In this document: positions 23,301 to 34,600 of the stretch, one piece after another
How the letters are laid out: every line of letters begins with the position of its first letter
How positions within the stretch are numbered: the stretch's first letter is position 1
Source of the DNA: Lingula anatina
Taxonomy: Eukaryota; Brachiopoda; Lingulata; Lingulida; Lingulidae
Assembly: GCF_001039355.2 (NCBI RefSeq)
Contig: NW_019775733.1
Coordinates: forward strand, 134,613-198,612
Reading direction: 5' to 3'
DNA: 64,000 nucleotides
Position numbers and translations under genes: made by a program
The notes under the pieces: generated by a model
What the model was told of the DNA's origin: nothing
Databases searched by the model: none
The model's input: only the letters and a program-made list of their open reading frames with translations

Positions 23301-26300
23301 CATGGATGATACAACTGATGATGACGAACTTCCTGATATCCATCCCCCATCCAAGAAATCCCCCCGTGCTTCCACTTCCAAGTCTTACAGTAATACACCA
23401 ACAAGGAAGCAAAGTGGAAAAATACCGATGATGGAAAATGGCAATGATTTTCAGAGTCCTGGTTCCAGAGTGTCTTGTAATGCCCCATCTGTTGGGAGAA
23501 ATGATTTTGTCAGTCCTGTGACGAGATTGGGTATTCCCACTATTGGCAAAAGACTGAAGTCACCTCTGCTGTTGATGACCAGTGGTACCAGGAACCAGAG
23601 TCCTCGCCCTGGGGTGTCTTGCAATACACCATCTGGTGAGAAAAGTGAGTTTCTCAGCCCATTGGCCAAAGAAAAAGTTTCTCAGTTAGAAAAACCTGAA
23701 CCTTCACCGTACCCAAGCACTGATTCCTTGAATAAAGGCAGAGGTCACAAACTTTCAAACCAACAGAACCTGTCTGATGATGAAGAACACATTGAAGAAC
23801 ATGATCCGAAGTATCCAAGGGATACTTCTGAGAGTGAAACACCTGTAGAAAGGAATTACTCAGAAGATTTATTTACTGCAGAGAAGGCAGTTGAGGAAAC
23901 TGAAGAGGACAATCGGTATCCTGATAGTTCAGTATCTACCGAGAAAGACATGCAAGGTGAAGGTCAATCGGCTAATCGTTACCCCACGAGTTCCTTCTCT
24001 AGTGAAAGTGAGGCCCTGCTTACGACCCAGGTAAGAAGTTTTCTCCTGGTGTTTTCTTATGATTGCAGCGCTTAATTCAGAAATATTTTGAATTTTTTGT
24101 GCAGTTTTTGTTGAGTGTAAAATATTCATTTGGTACATGGTCTAAAGGACTGAAATTATATGGAGAAAATTAGGCATTATATCACTTACACTGATAATAT
24201 TATGAAAAATTTAAATCCCTATCAAATGAAGTAGCAGAAGTGGTTAATGATGACTGAATATTGAGATTGTGATCACAAAAGGTATATTATCAGTATTTAC
24301 AGTATAATATATTGAATCTTTTATTTACACTTTCAGCAACAAAGACAGACAGAGGCAGAGTTGGAGAGACTGCAGAGAGAAATGGAACGCCTGAAGGCAG
24401 CTTTGAACCAAGGTGTTAGAACTGATGCTGTGCAGTCTCAGACAGGCATGTTTGACTCCTTTACATTTATGTGTACCTTTTCTTGCATATCCATATATGC
24501 TCTTTACCAAAGTCCACTTGATGTGTTGACGATCCTGTATGTAACCAGAAGTAGAACTTGTTTTTTGGATGAAATCGGTATGATATATGAGTGAAAATAA
24601 TAATTTTGTTTTAACACATCTTTTCAGACAAGAAAAAGGACGCGGCAGAGGATAATATAAGATCTTCAGATGAAGAACCAGACAACATGTCAGTAAATGA
24701 CAGTGGGGATGATCTGTTTGTCAGTCCACGTCCTCCCTCTCCACCTCCTGTGAAGGTTGCCAAGGAAACTTCTTCAACATCCCATGTGGAGCGCACTCCG
24801 GAGATTCAGAAGTTGACTGAGTTCATTGATCATTACAAGTCCAAAGATGGCACCACTGTGTCTAAGACAACACAGCAAGGTATTCAGTTTTAGTGAGAGA
24901 CCCATTTTTTCCTCACATACTGTTTTTATTATCTGAAAGTTTTTTTTCTTTTTAAGAGGAGGAATTAACTTTTATTTAATCTGCTTTTTTATTCATTGTT
25001 TAATTTTTTAGAATTATTTTAAGAAATATTGCTTCAGTAATATGACATATATATATATATATATATATGTAAGTTCCTAAAATTGGTCAAACAATTTTTT
25101 ATTCAGAATGTAAAAAAAAAAAAAATCTTACTAGTAGGTTATCTGATTTATATTTTTCATGCTTAGATTTGAAGATTAATTGCCAATGTCTATCTTTTTC
25201 TTCAGCAAACACAAACAATTCTTCAGAAACAAGAAAAAGTAAATCACCCTGTGTTATAAAGGACACCCCAGATAGGACTACGCCAGGGTCAGTCAGGAAC
25301 AGTCCAGGGTCTGGTAAAAATACCCAGGGGTCAGGAGACTGCAAAATGTCCAGAGAATCCTCTCCTTTTAGGAAAGAGAGCACCTGTCTTAGACAGAACG
25401 ATCCACAGACTTTGAAAACAAACAGAGTGCAATGTAGTGGAAACCAAGAAAGGACCAGGAACCATGGTGGACAAGAAAAACCAGAGACCAGTGGTCAGTT
25501 GTGTTCAGGATGGACGAAGGAAGTGGTCAGCGGCAGGACGGGAAAGGTGATGTCCATTGTGGCAACGGGACTGGGGAAACATGAAATAGTAAGTTTCCTC
25601 AGACAAGTATATGAGGGTTTTTTATAGTTTTGGTTGAGATTTTTATGGTTTGAAAAGAGTATTTATTTAAAATAACTATATAAAATCATAGAAATTTAGA
25701 GTAAATATAATTTTTTTAAAAGAAAAAAATCAGTTGATAGATGATTTGAGATTCACCATTGCTAAGTGATCACATTGCAGTAGTATCAAGCTTTTATTGG
25801 GATTTATTTGGAGGAAATGTCAAGTCCACAGATAAAAATGATGTGTATAAACTTACTGTACAATTTTTTTCAGTCTACAATAAAGAATTTTGGTGACAGA
25901 TTTGGTGGGAAATTTTGGGCAAAGTTCAACTCCGGTACTACACATGTTATAGTAAAACCTGGTAAGACAGGATTTGTAGGTCTTTTATTATAGGGTTTTT
26001 ATTATTGATCCATTACATTGATTATTGTTGACTTTTATGCCATAGATTTCTTGTGAATCATCTCTTTTAGTAACTTTTAAAAAATCTTACTCATTTCTCT
26101 TTGACATCACACAAAGTATTCAAATGAATTAATGCCTGTTGAACATATTGTAGATGTAAAGCATCCTTTGGCCTGTGAAAGGACACTGAAATATTTCATG
26201 GGGATAGCTGGCAGACGGTGGGTGGTTAGCTACAAGTGGATAGAGGACTGTCTGAACCAAGACAAGCTCATCCCAGAGGTGAGGTTCTCTTTCAATAAAA

Positions 26301-28093
26301 ATTACCTTTTACTTGTTTGGAGTAAGTTTTCAACTTTATATTATACATCATATAAAATTACATAATATAAATTACGAGCCTCTCCCAGGATGCAAATGTT
26401 CTGATGAATATTATGCCAAGAAGTAGCCAACTGCTTGTTATTTTGCACATATGTTTATATATTTTTTAATTTACTCTAACTTCTGATTTATTCTTGGGAT
26501 AAAACTTAACAGCTTGAAAAGCAAAATTTACTATTTTGTAACAGGCAGAGAGTGAAATTAATAGGTTTCATTAAATCTAGGATGAACTATCAAATAATAA
26601 TTTAACATTTTTGTATTTTTAAAGATCAATCTTTACCATTTGGCATATGTTATACAGTCGTATTTATTAAGTATAGTCATGAAGATGGATATTATTTATA
26701 GGGTAAAATAAAAAAGAAAATAGGATACAATGGTAATTCAGTCAATACCTTCCAAATCTTTCTAGACTCGGTACGAGATCAGAGGAGACATGGTCAATGG
26801 CGTCAACCACCGCGGACCTCAGCGCGCCAGGCAGACGTCAGACGACCAGCTGTTACTTAGGGGCTATGAAATCTGCTGCGCGGGGGGTTATACTGGACTC
26901 GCCATTGGTAGGTGATTTATGACCTTGTGCCTACTTTATTCATTAGTATTAGTCTTAGCTTAGTTGATATTTTTTATAGATTTAGTGTACATAATCATCA
27001 CGTCGCTCTTCCTAAACACTTTATTAAGAATGTACCTACATGCACATATACATGTTCTTAAACATCAGTTTGAAATTGTTACAGTTTTTTTCTATATAGT
27101 ATTTTTTACAACTCAATAAGAATGTTCTATAAAGAAATTTATGTTGTAAAAAAAACGATATCTGCAAAATTCACAATTATCCCCATTTAAAACATTGAGT
27201 CATTTCTTTCACCAACTTTTCTGTCACCAGACGACCTGAAGAACCTGGTTGAGTTGTGTGGTGGCGCCACTGTACAGGATCCCTCCATGTTCAGCTTTCA
27301 GCCTGGCAGTAAGAGGGTGGTCCTCATCCAGCCCTCGGAACACGGCGTGGACAGGAACAAGTGTGATAGTAAGGGACCATTTCCAGACCCTAGCGTACTA
27401 ACTGTGGATCGATCTATCTCCGAGGGGATTCTTGCTAAATTGCAATTAATTTATGTGGCTTAGATGTCTGCCATGCCTACTGAAGCTGCTAGGGGGTAAT
27501 TAATTATAGTTAAACAGCTCAGCAGACGGGCCAGACATCTAAGCTGCTTAAGCAGAAAGCAATTTAGCAAGAAACCCCTCGGGGGTGGATCGATCCTGTT
27601 AGATTGATCTATGGGAACCCAGTCTTAGTTGCCAATATCATTTACACTGTAAATTTGTTTTAAACCTTTCTTTTTCTAATGAATTTTATTTATTTAATAT
27701 AACCATCTTTAGCAGGCAAAATTTATGAAATAGAAACTTACTTAGTACATTTTTCTTTTTGCTTTATTTTTTTAATTTCTTTGGACAGGTATATTGTTAT
27801 GTATAGAACTGATCTAGTAACTGAATCTAGCTGGCATTTTATTAAACTAAGACAGCTTATTGAGCCAGAATTTGAACAAGAATGAAAATCTGTTACAAAA
27901 TCTCACATATCTCACATGTTTATTGGCAATTTATCTTCTAGAAATCTACAAGAAGTACAGCGCGATGACCCTGAACAGAGAGTGGCTACTGGACAGCGTG
28001 GCTTTATACAGGGTGCAGCACTGGGGGGAGTATGTGTTATGTAGCAGAAAACTGGTGAAAGATGATGACACAGAAGTCATAGACATTGACTGA
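11390..28093 (+). CDS. BRCA1: BRCA1 homologue, left copy (18 coding exons, about 2397 aa)
   Basis: DNA-repair E3 ligase that, by family knowledge, pairs with BARD1 through the RING and binds phosphoproteins through BRCT. Exons: 11390-11484, 11854-11907, 12397-12471, 13044-13132, 15925-16034, 16381-16483, 17208-17262, 18002-19923, 20388-20516, 20858-24030, 24337-24445, 24628-24879, 25206-25588, 25874-25961, 26154-26278, 26766-26907, 27231-27368, 27942-28093; all join in frame and end at TGA. RING ligands are C29, C32, C44, H46, C49, C52, C65 and C68 (LECSICLELM, CDHQFC, CPLC). Exons 8 and 10 encode long Ser/Glu/Asp-rich disordered regions. Residues 1936 to about 1961 (QQRQTEAELERLQREMERLK) form the PALB2-type coiled coil. 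Tandem BRCT begins near 2170 (VMSIVATGLG), with CERTLKYFMGIAG and WLLDSVALYRVQ. The expected phosphoserine-binding triad is T2176, G2177 and K2225. The exon 11 donor is ambiguous: a GC donor at 24445, or a GT donor at 24412 that is 11 codons shorter. Human BRCA1 is 1863 aa. Confidence 0.96.
12639..12974. mobile_element. TTAA-flanked MITE (336 bp) in BRCA1 intron 3, left copy only
   Basis: The termini are perfect inverted repeats, AGGGATAATAACTCTTC and its complement, flanked by TTAA at 12635-12638 and 12975-12978. The interior contains the palindrome AAATCTCTTAAGAGATTT. The right-copy intron (58849-59186) lacks it. TTAA target use resembles piggyBac-type transposition, but there is no transposase, so it is non-autonomous. 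Confidence 0.85.
13412..14028. mobile_element. TTAA-flanked MITE (617 bp) in BRCA1 intron 4, left copy only
   Basis: Same family as 12639-12974 but in the opposite orientation. The ends are AGCAATAATAACTCTTCCG and, inverted, CGAAGAGTTATTATGACT, flanked by TTAA at 13408 and 14029. The same inner palindrome (AAATCTCTTAAGAGATTT) is at about 13864. The right copy has the empty site with a single TTAA (58407-58410), which supports the target duplication directly. Confidence 0.88.
14297..15899. mobile_element. 1.6-kb non-autonomous TIR transposon in BRCA1 intron 4, left copy only
   Basis: The ends are inverted repeats of about 45 bp: TTAGAGAGCTTTCGCACCTG at the left and the complement of TTAGAGAGCTTTCGCATCTG at the right, continuing with CGTTTAGGC and GACTAC. 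TA flanks both ends (14295-14296 and 15900-15901) within an AATATT context, so the exact target duplication is ambiguous. The longest internal ORF is 95 codons and does not look like a transposase. It ends 25 bases before exon 5. The right-copy intron has no such insert. Confidence 0.85.
16919..17181. mobile_element. 263-bp MITE with TTA target duplication in BRCA1 intron 6, left copy only
   Basis: TIRs of about 38 bp begin TCAGGCCTACCCAACTACCA at both ends, with one mismatch before GCACCGAATGATC. TTA flanks both sides (16916-16918 and 17182-17184), and the right copy has a single TTA at the corresponding intron position. The TTA duplication resembles PIF/Harbinger elements; the superfamily call is an inference. 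Confidence 0.85.
17420..17651. mobile_element. Fold-back insertion in BRCA1 intron 7, left copy only
   Basis: An inverted repeat of about 60 bp, starting TATACATGARAATT near 17454 and ending near 17637, with internal blocks CAAGCCAAAAAA and ACGGCCAACCT. The insertion lies between two copies of ACTCTTATTGTTA; the right copy has one (ACTCTTATTGTCA). The spacer holds a short TTG-rich run. Exact element ends are uncertain. Confidence 0.65.
27370..27627. mobile_element. MITE family B at the BRCA1 exon 17 splice donor, left copy
   Basis: It starts TAAGGGACCATTTCCAGAC directly at the exon 17 donor (27369-27370 is GT) and ends near CCCAGTCTTA. Internal hallmarks are TGGATCGATCTATCTCC, GGGGTAATTAATTATAG and CAGACATCTAAGCTGCTTAA. 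Family B shares its layout with family A: GATCGATC near both ends and a central GGTAATTAA. The right copy has the same insertion at 47166-47416, so it predates the duplication. Confidence 0.82.
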
Positions 28094-28150
28094 GATCTTT
28101 CATGTCAGGAGACTGGGTCAAAACACACACACGCATGCACACACCCAGGT

Positions 28151-28193
<43 letters not shown>

Positions 28194-29205
28194 AACACAC
28201 ACACACTTTCTCTCATCAACACAAACACATATAATACACACATGCTGGGTAGATGTCAATAAAACAGTCAGTGAAAGGTGATAAATACTGAGGCTGAATA
28301 TTGTTTGTGTTAAGCCTGGCTATGATCAAGAATTGTATATCATTTATAGACAAAGAATCCTTCAGTTTTGTGTTGATGTATATTTGAGCTAGTCACTATT
28401 GCAAGAATGTGATACATACCACATTTACTGTATGTAGTCTGAGAACTTCTCAGTTCTTGTATGTTGAAATGAGAGGTAAAACTGACATTTCAGCTGTCAT
28501 TCCTAATTTGTGAAAGAGAAAGAGCAATTTGAATTGAGGCATTTCTGTATTATAAAAGAAAATATGAAAGAATATAATGATGGTTAAATAGTTAGAAAAG
28601 CATGATTATTAAAGGTAGAATCTGAAGATAAGTGCTATGTGACAGGAAGCAGAAGGTTGATGTAACTGTTGTATATTGATATAGATTGTATCCTTAATGT
28701 GAAACTGCATCTGCATGATATCTCAAGCTAAAACACATGTTTATAATTGCTTGCTTATGTTATCACAAGAAGATATATATATGAACATTTGATTGTACTG
28801 TCATAAAAACTAATTGATTTATTTGTAATTTTGTTAAAATTATTCAGTGAAGCTTGAAGCTACTGAACCTGTTGTACAACTTATTGCAATATTATGAACT
28901 TAATATGTGACATATAAAGATTACGTATTGTTGAAGTATTTGATCGTCTTTCAAGTCATTATTGCCTTTAAATAATGTACTGTATGTTCTGACATATGAT
29001 TTGGAATTTGATGTTGGGAAGACATTAATGTTCAAATAAACATTAGAATGAACAATATGATGTTTGAAATATCTGAAAAATAGGAGTGAAGTTTAAGTAA
29101 AATTTGTGATAAAAATGACAAAAGGTCTTTCAGCCTTTTAAATGGGACATCTAGTTCTTGGGCTTTTATTTATATATTATCATTAATTGCTATAATAATA
29201 ATTTA
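28094..29205 (+). other. BRCA1 3' UTR/flank, left arm
   Basis: Downstream of the stop are (CA)n and (TC)n runs at about 28124-28204 and a canonical AATAAA at 28258-28263. Similarity to the right-arm flank (45535-46724) continues to about 29205, with conserved blocks such as AAAATTATTCAGTGAAGCTT. Another AATAAA lies near 29035. No second gene is seen. Confidence 0.7.
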
Positions 29206-31602
29206 TTAAGATTGCAACCCAGTGGGTTGAAGTTGTACATACAATATTAAGAAAGTTGTAATGATAGTAAAATGACTATTTGCTTGAATAAAACTGAGTT
29301 AAAAGACTGCTAACTGAACTTTAAAATTACAGTACTTAGGATAAAAGAGAACATAATACTATTGGAAATTTAAAAGTGCACATGGAATAAAAGAGCATCG
29401 GAATCTGTCAGTCTTAAATTTTGGCACTTTGCATCTATTGTTTGATCTTAAAAGACGATTGCTCAATTAAAATGTGATTCAGTTTGTCAGTTTGCTATTT
29501 TTATTTATTTATGTTATAGCAATAATTATTTATTATTATTATTATTTTGGGATGTAAGGGGGTACGACAGTACGGAAAAAGAAAGTGAGATGGCTTCTTA
29601 CAGCCCGGGAGCCACTGGTCTGCCGCTAGGTGGCTATTAAACAAACCGGAAGTTCGAGAATTTGAATTGGGCAATATTTTTTGAGATTTATAGGGTGTCA
29701 TAAACGGTGTATTATCTCGGCTATTAACGTACTTGGGGTTACAATATGTACATTGTCATATTGAGAAATAAATTTCGAATAATGTGAGATGACCCAAAAG
29801 TTGATCTACAGCATATTTAATGTTGAAAAATGAGTTTGAAATCGAAATTTTATTAAAGCTATTACGGAAGTTCGTTTTTGATTTTGATTTTTGTACCTAT
29901 AGAGGCCTCCGCACAACTTGAAATTACTACAAGTTGTGGAAAATTTATTCAGCTTTCTGTCAATGTAAGCATGTAAAGAACTTTGCCTTAAGCTGTGAAT
30001 GGCACAAATCAATTCACGGCCATGTCAGCCTGAAAACTCTCACTTACGATATCCGCATATAAGCCTCGCTTTGACTTAGTGCTTTCTCATGAGCTTCAGT
30101 CTCGTTTTAGTTTTTCCTTCACACAGTATTACTTATATAGAGCAACTGGGTATTGGGGACAATGAAATAATTTATTTCTTGGCACTTACCACGGTGCTAA
30201 TACAAATGAANCAAATTTGCTGCAAACTTTTCATTTTGCTAAGAGTGATTTTTAAAAGTGTCCTGAAGTATTTAAAATACTACAGTATACATTAGTGGAA
30301 AACAAAGGGGAGGAAATGAAAAAGGAAAGTAGGGGAAAGAGGAAAATGGAACATTTGTGAATTAATTATATCATCTAATTAAGTTAATTCAGTAATTATG
30401 TGAAACTTGAGCACATCAGTTGTTGCCACTGCTGCACAGCTACAATGAAGTGCTTTATATTAGGTTCAATAACAGCATCACTGCACCTTGCCTTTAAGTT
30501 ATATAGACATAAGAACTACAAGTACTACATAAATATATTACCAACACTGTAACTGCATGTAACAATAATAATACTAACTAGAACTGCTAGTGATCCAGTA
30601 CAAGGATCAAGACCTGAGAAGCAAAGTGCATTACATTACATAGACACTGCTTCATTATGGCTAACAAAAAAACTGTCACAACGCCCAAATTTATCTTTGT
30701 GGAATTAAAAAATTGCACAAACGTAAAACATTTTTATATGTCCAAATGCACCAGTTGTCGACATTATAGAGAAGAACTGTCACCAGGCCATACCAGTTGC
30801 CACTTTTACATCAAAAGTAAAAAATGCTGTTTTGACAATACTGGGCAGGATTCTTGCATCCTTCACATAAATGAACAACCATGGTAGAGAACAGATGAAC
30901 TACTACACAATGTCAGTTTCATCAGTTATATGTCCTGCCACGGGGATATCAACGGTTGCCAACATGATGGCAATTGATAAAGCAGCATTCAACAGACTTA
31001 ATTAACTGGATTTCAAACAAGTACAATCACACCATTTGTGTCGTACCTTTCAATTTTTATAAACATCATACAAACTTTTCTAGATGCACTGCCTAAAATT
31101 CATCATCTGAACTGGTTTCAGTCCAGCAGTTTTCCTTTTCAGTGGCCTTTTTGGCCAAGAGAGAGAGAGAGAGAGAAAGAGAGATGTAGAGAGACAGATT
31201 ATGATGTGAATTTTCACCAAAATGTTTCTGTTCATTTAGGTACAGACAGTTGTGTCTATCACCACCAGTATGGCAAAAATGATTCTGTTATCTTTTCTAT
31301 AATTTTTTACTTCTCTTTTCTATAATTTTTTACTTCTTTTGTTTCTTTTTTGTAAGTTTATATCCTGAACAAAACAATATCAAAGCAAACTGACAGACTT
31401 CAGGTATCCTGCTCTTATATTGATGACAGCCTGTATTTGTACAGTCCAGGCCAAAGTTTCTGTACTACAACCTCTCAAAGTAAGAACAGTGAAGTGTATA
31501 TCTTTCCCCGACTTCGTTTCTGGTGGCAGTTTTCTGTGACCTTGACATAAACATCCTTCAGTATTTTTTCCCATTCCAAAACAAGAATTACTTGATAATT
31601 TC
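29206..31602. other. Spacer between inverted arms, BRCA1 side
   Basis: Single-copy AT-rich sequence with a single N at 30211 and a GA-rich run at about 31157-31195. Open frames are short and do not resemble known proteins. I see no gene here. Confidence 0.6.
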
Positions 31603-34600
31603 TCACTTAAGCTGCTTCTTGTTTAGTCTCTGGCTGTGGCTTTCTATACCATAGGGTCTGAGATGATAGATATAAAACTCCAAGCCCCACATCAAACTGG
31701 GAGGAATATAGTGGAATGTTACTGCGTGGTCACTTACATTACCTATTCCCTGAAAAGATAACACAAAAAATCTTTAATTTTTAAACAAACCAGAAAAAAT
31801 TAATTGATTTGATTAAGATTTTCCAAACACATTTACTCTTCATTAATCACATTACAGATGAATATTTAGCATTTGCTTCTAAGACATTCAGCACACAATT
31901 AAGATGTAGGGACTTTTCCAGAGGAAAAAAACAACTCATCTCTGCCATCACTAAAATAGTGCTGTCCTACTGATGAAATTTTCCCTACACATACTCTAAC
32001 TCTTTTAAAAGCTAATTCTGTTCACACTTTTCCTTTGTAGGCAGGCTGGCAATAACTGTACATAAACTGTGTATACTGTCACCTCCAAAACCTGATAATG
32101 AAAACCCCACCACAAAGACAGTGCCTCAAGATCAATTCTATAACATCTCAATATTGTTATAATAGCTGCTGGCTGCAGGTGCTTTGCTTGTCTACAAGAT
32201 TTAATGAAGAAATGTCTTCTCTTTCCACCAGGTATTTCAAAGAACGGCAACAAAGCAGGAGGCAGACTATAGCAAGAACTGCAGTCAACTGTTTACATTT
32301 AAGCAATTTGTTACTCCTCCCATTTTAGATTCCAATCTTAGGCTTAGAGCATTTGATGCTGGTGTACTGTCATCTTATTGTTAAATATATGACAAACAAA
32401 ATACGGTACCTATCTGTTTGGGCTCTGAGCTTTTGTTTTATGGTAGAAACTTAATAATGCCCATGTCATGAACACCATATATTTACCAGTACACATCCTG
32501 AGATATATATATCTAAAATTATCTACTAAACTCCACCACTCCATCTCAAACTTGAATTGCTCAGTACCAAAATGTTTCTGAGAATGATCTCCCCAGTTTT
32601 ACTCAACTGTCCACCTTAATTAATATGATATTCATTAATAATAACGGGATATTTCATAACAGCTTCAGTGTGCTAGGGTAACGAAAGTTCTCATTTCCCT
32701 CCTGTTCAATTACGAGGTAGTAGTAAATAATTTATTATAAGAACAAACAGCTTCACAAAGACGTTTTCATGCACAATATAAATATTAATGTTGAGGTGGT
32801 GTGCGTCATGATCAATGTGATGTTACTTCATGGAATAATTTTTTAAAATTAATTTTCTATCTTTCATATTTCTATCTATAATGTTAATGCCTGCAGCTGA
32901 TGAACCTGGTCAATCTTTGTTGCTGTGTTCATGTCAGCAAATTAAAAATAATTATCTGACAAAATGGTAAAGCCAATGAGGTCAAAACAATTTCTTCACG
33001 AGATAAATCTACAATTTACTCAAATATTTCAGTTGAGAATAGCCATGGGGAGAGGTGGGACGGGTGGGGTGGGGTGGAGAAACAAACGTGTATTTCTCGT
33101 GAACTATTCGCAGGTGACTGCTGGTGCCAGCCCTGTGTATACATTAATCAATTTTCCTGCTTTGCACAAGCCATGTTTCTTCCCTGAGCTAACTTAATCA
33201 ATCCTCATTTATCTCTCTTCAGGGACATCATCATGGTGAACAGCAGGTGATTTTCATCTAGACGTTTTGATTTTTTAATTATTATGTTTCAGTCAGAAAA
33301 TAAAGATTTAAAGCTTACAAATTTGAAGCACAAAAGTATGTGTAAAATGACAAACAGAAAGACAGACAGATTATTCTTAGCTGTCAATGAAAAAAAATAA
33401 ATGTTTAACACTTTCATCATCTTGTTTGAAGAAAATCATCAACACCTGTTGCTATGCTGGTAGGATTATTCTGACTGTCATTTAGAAATAGAATGGTTGC
33501 TATGCCAGGGTGAGCTGGTTACCTCAACTGATGTGGTTAATTCACAGAAATTTCAAAGATAAATGTCCTGTTTATCAAAAGTTCAAAGTTACAACTTGAA
33601 ATCAAAGGAATGAAATGATGTCTCGCAAATGAAAATGAAACAAAAACACAATTGTAATGTCATCTGAATTATAATGAAATGCTGATTTGTGAGACTAAGG
33701 GACCATTCCCAGACACTATCGTACTATAACTGTGGATTGATCTATCTCCAAGGAGATTCTCGCTAAATTGCTATCAACTTTAGCGGCTTAAATGTCTGTC
33801 ATGCCTACTGAAGCCGCTAGCGGGTAATTAACTATCAGTTAGCAGCTTCATTAGGCGTGCAGACATCTAAGCTGCTTAAGCTGAAAGCAATTTAATGAGA
33901 AACCCCTTGGAGATGGATCGATCCTGTTAGATTGATCTAGGTTTGGGAGCCCAGTCTAATTGTTATAAAAATCACTGCAATCTACTTACATGTTTGGCAC
34001 CATATTTATCATATTTATAATACCAGTCTGGATAACCACCTAATAAATGAGTCTCAGGGTTAAAACAATGGAACCGACTTCGACCCATGGCATCTCTAGA
34101 ATCCCCAGTTTTTACACCTAATTTTTCAAAACATTGGCCGATCTCGGCATCCTCTGCACCACCATCTTGTCTGCACATGTCGGGTCTCCCTATTCCGTTT
34201 AGGGCGAGTCGTTTTAATGCTTCTTTACTGATCACATACCCAGCACCACCACTGAAGTAGCCTTGCTTCACTATCGTCTGAAAATGGTGGCCAAAATAGA
34301 TAGGATCACTGGAGTTATACTCAGACAACATGTAGCGTAAATTTTCTACAATGACGTAAGTATCGTCATCGGCCTTCATGAACCAATCAGCATCATTGAA
34401 ATGATGATCATAGGCGTATTTAAAGGCACGCATGGTTTTTCCCGTCAGATGCTCTCTGCCCTCTGGGATATCTAAACCAATTGCGGGGAAATCTTTATCG
34501 TCCTTGGAGCTCATAAAGAGGAGAACATTGCACCGTTTTCCCCAAGTGTTCTTGACGTTGCTGGCTTTAAGCTCCAAGTTCTGGGGAGCTGTCATTACCC

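Larger units (their letters stand above)
8600..29205 (+). repeat. Left arm of large inverted duplication (UBR3 5' part + BRCA1)
   Basis: Every exon of BRCA1, UBR3 exons 1-2, their introns and the BRCA1 3' flank recur in reverse orientation at 45535-64000. The inner boundary is near 29205, in AT-rich sequence around TATTATCATTAAT, where similarity fades. The outer boundary cannot be placed because the partner arm runs off the right edge; 8600 is only where the visible partner ends. Confidence 0.93.

Noticed and set aside
30657-30887. 76-codon ORF with several cysteines
   Set aside because: No recognisable domain and no splice support; similar to chance ORFs nearby.
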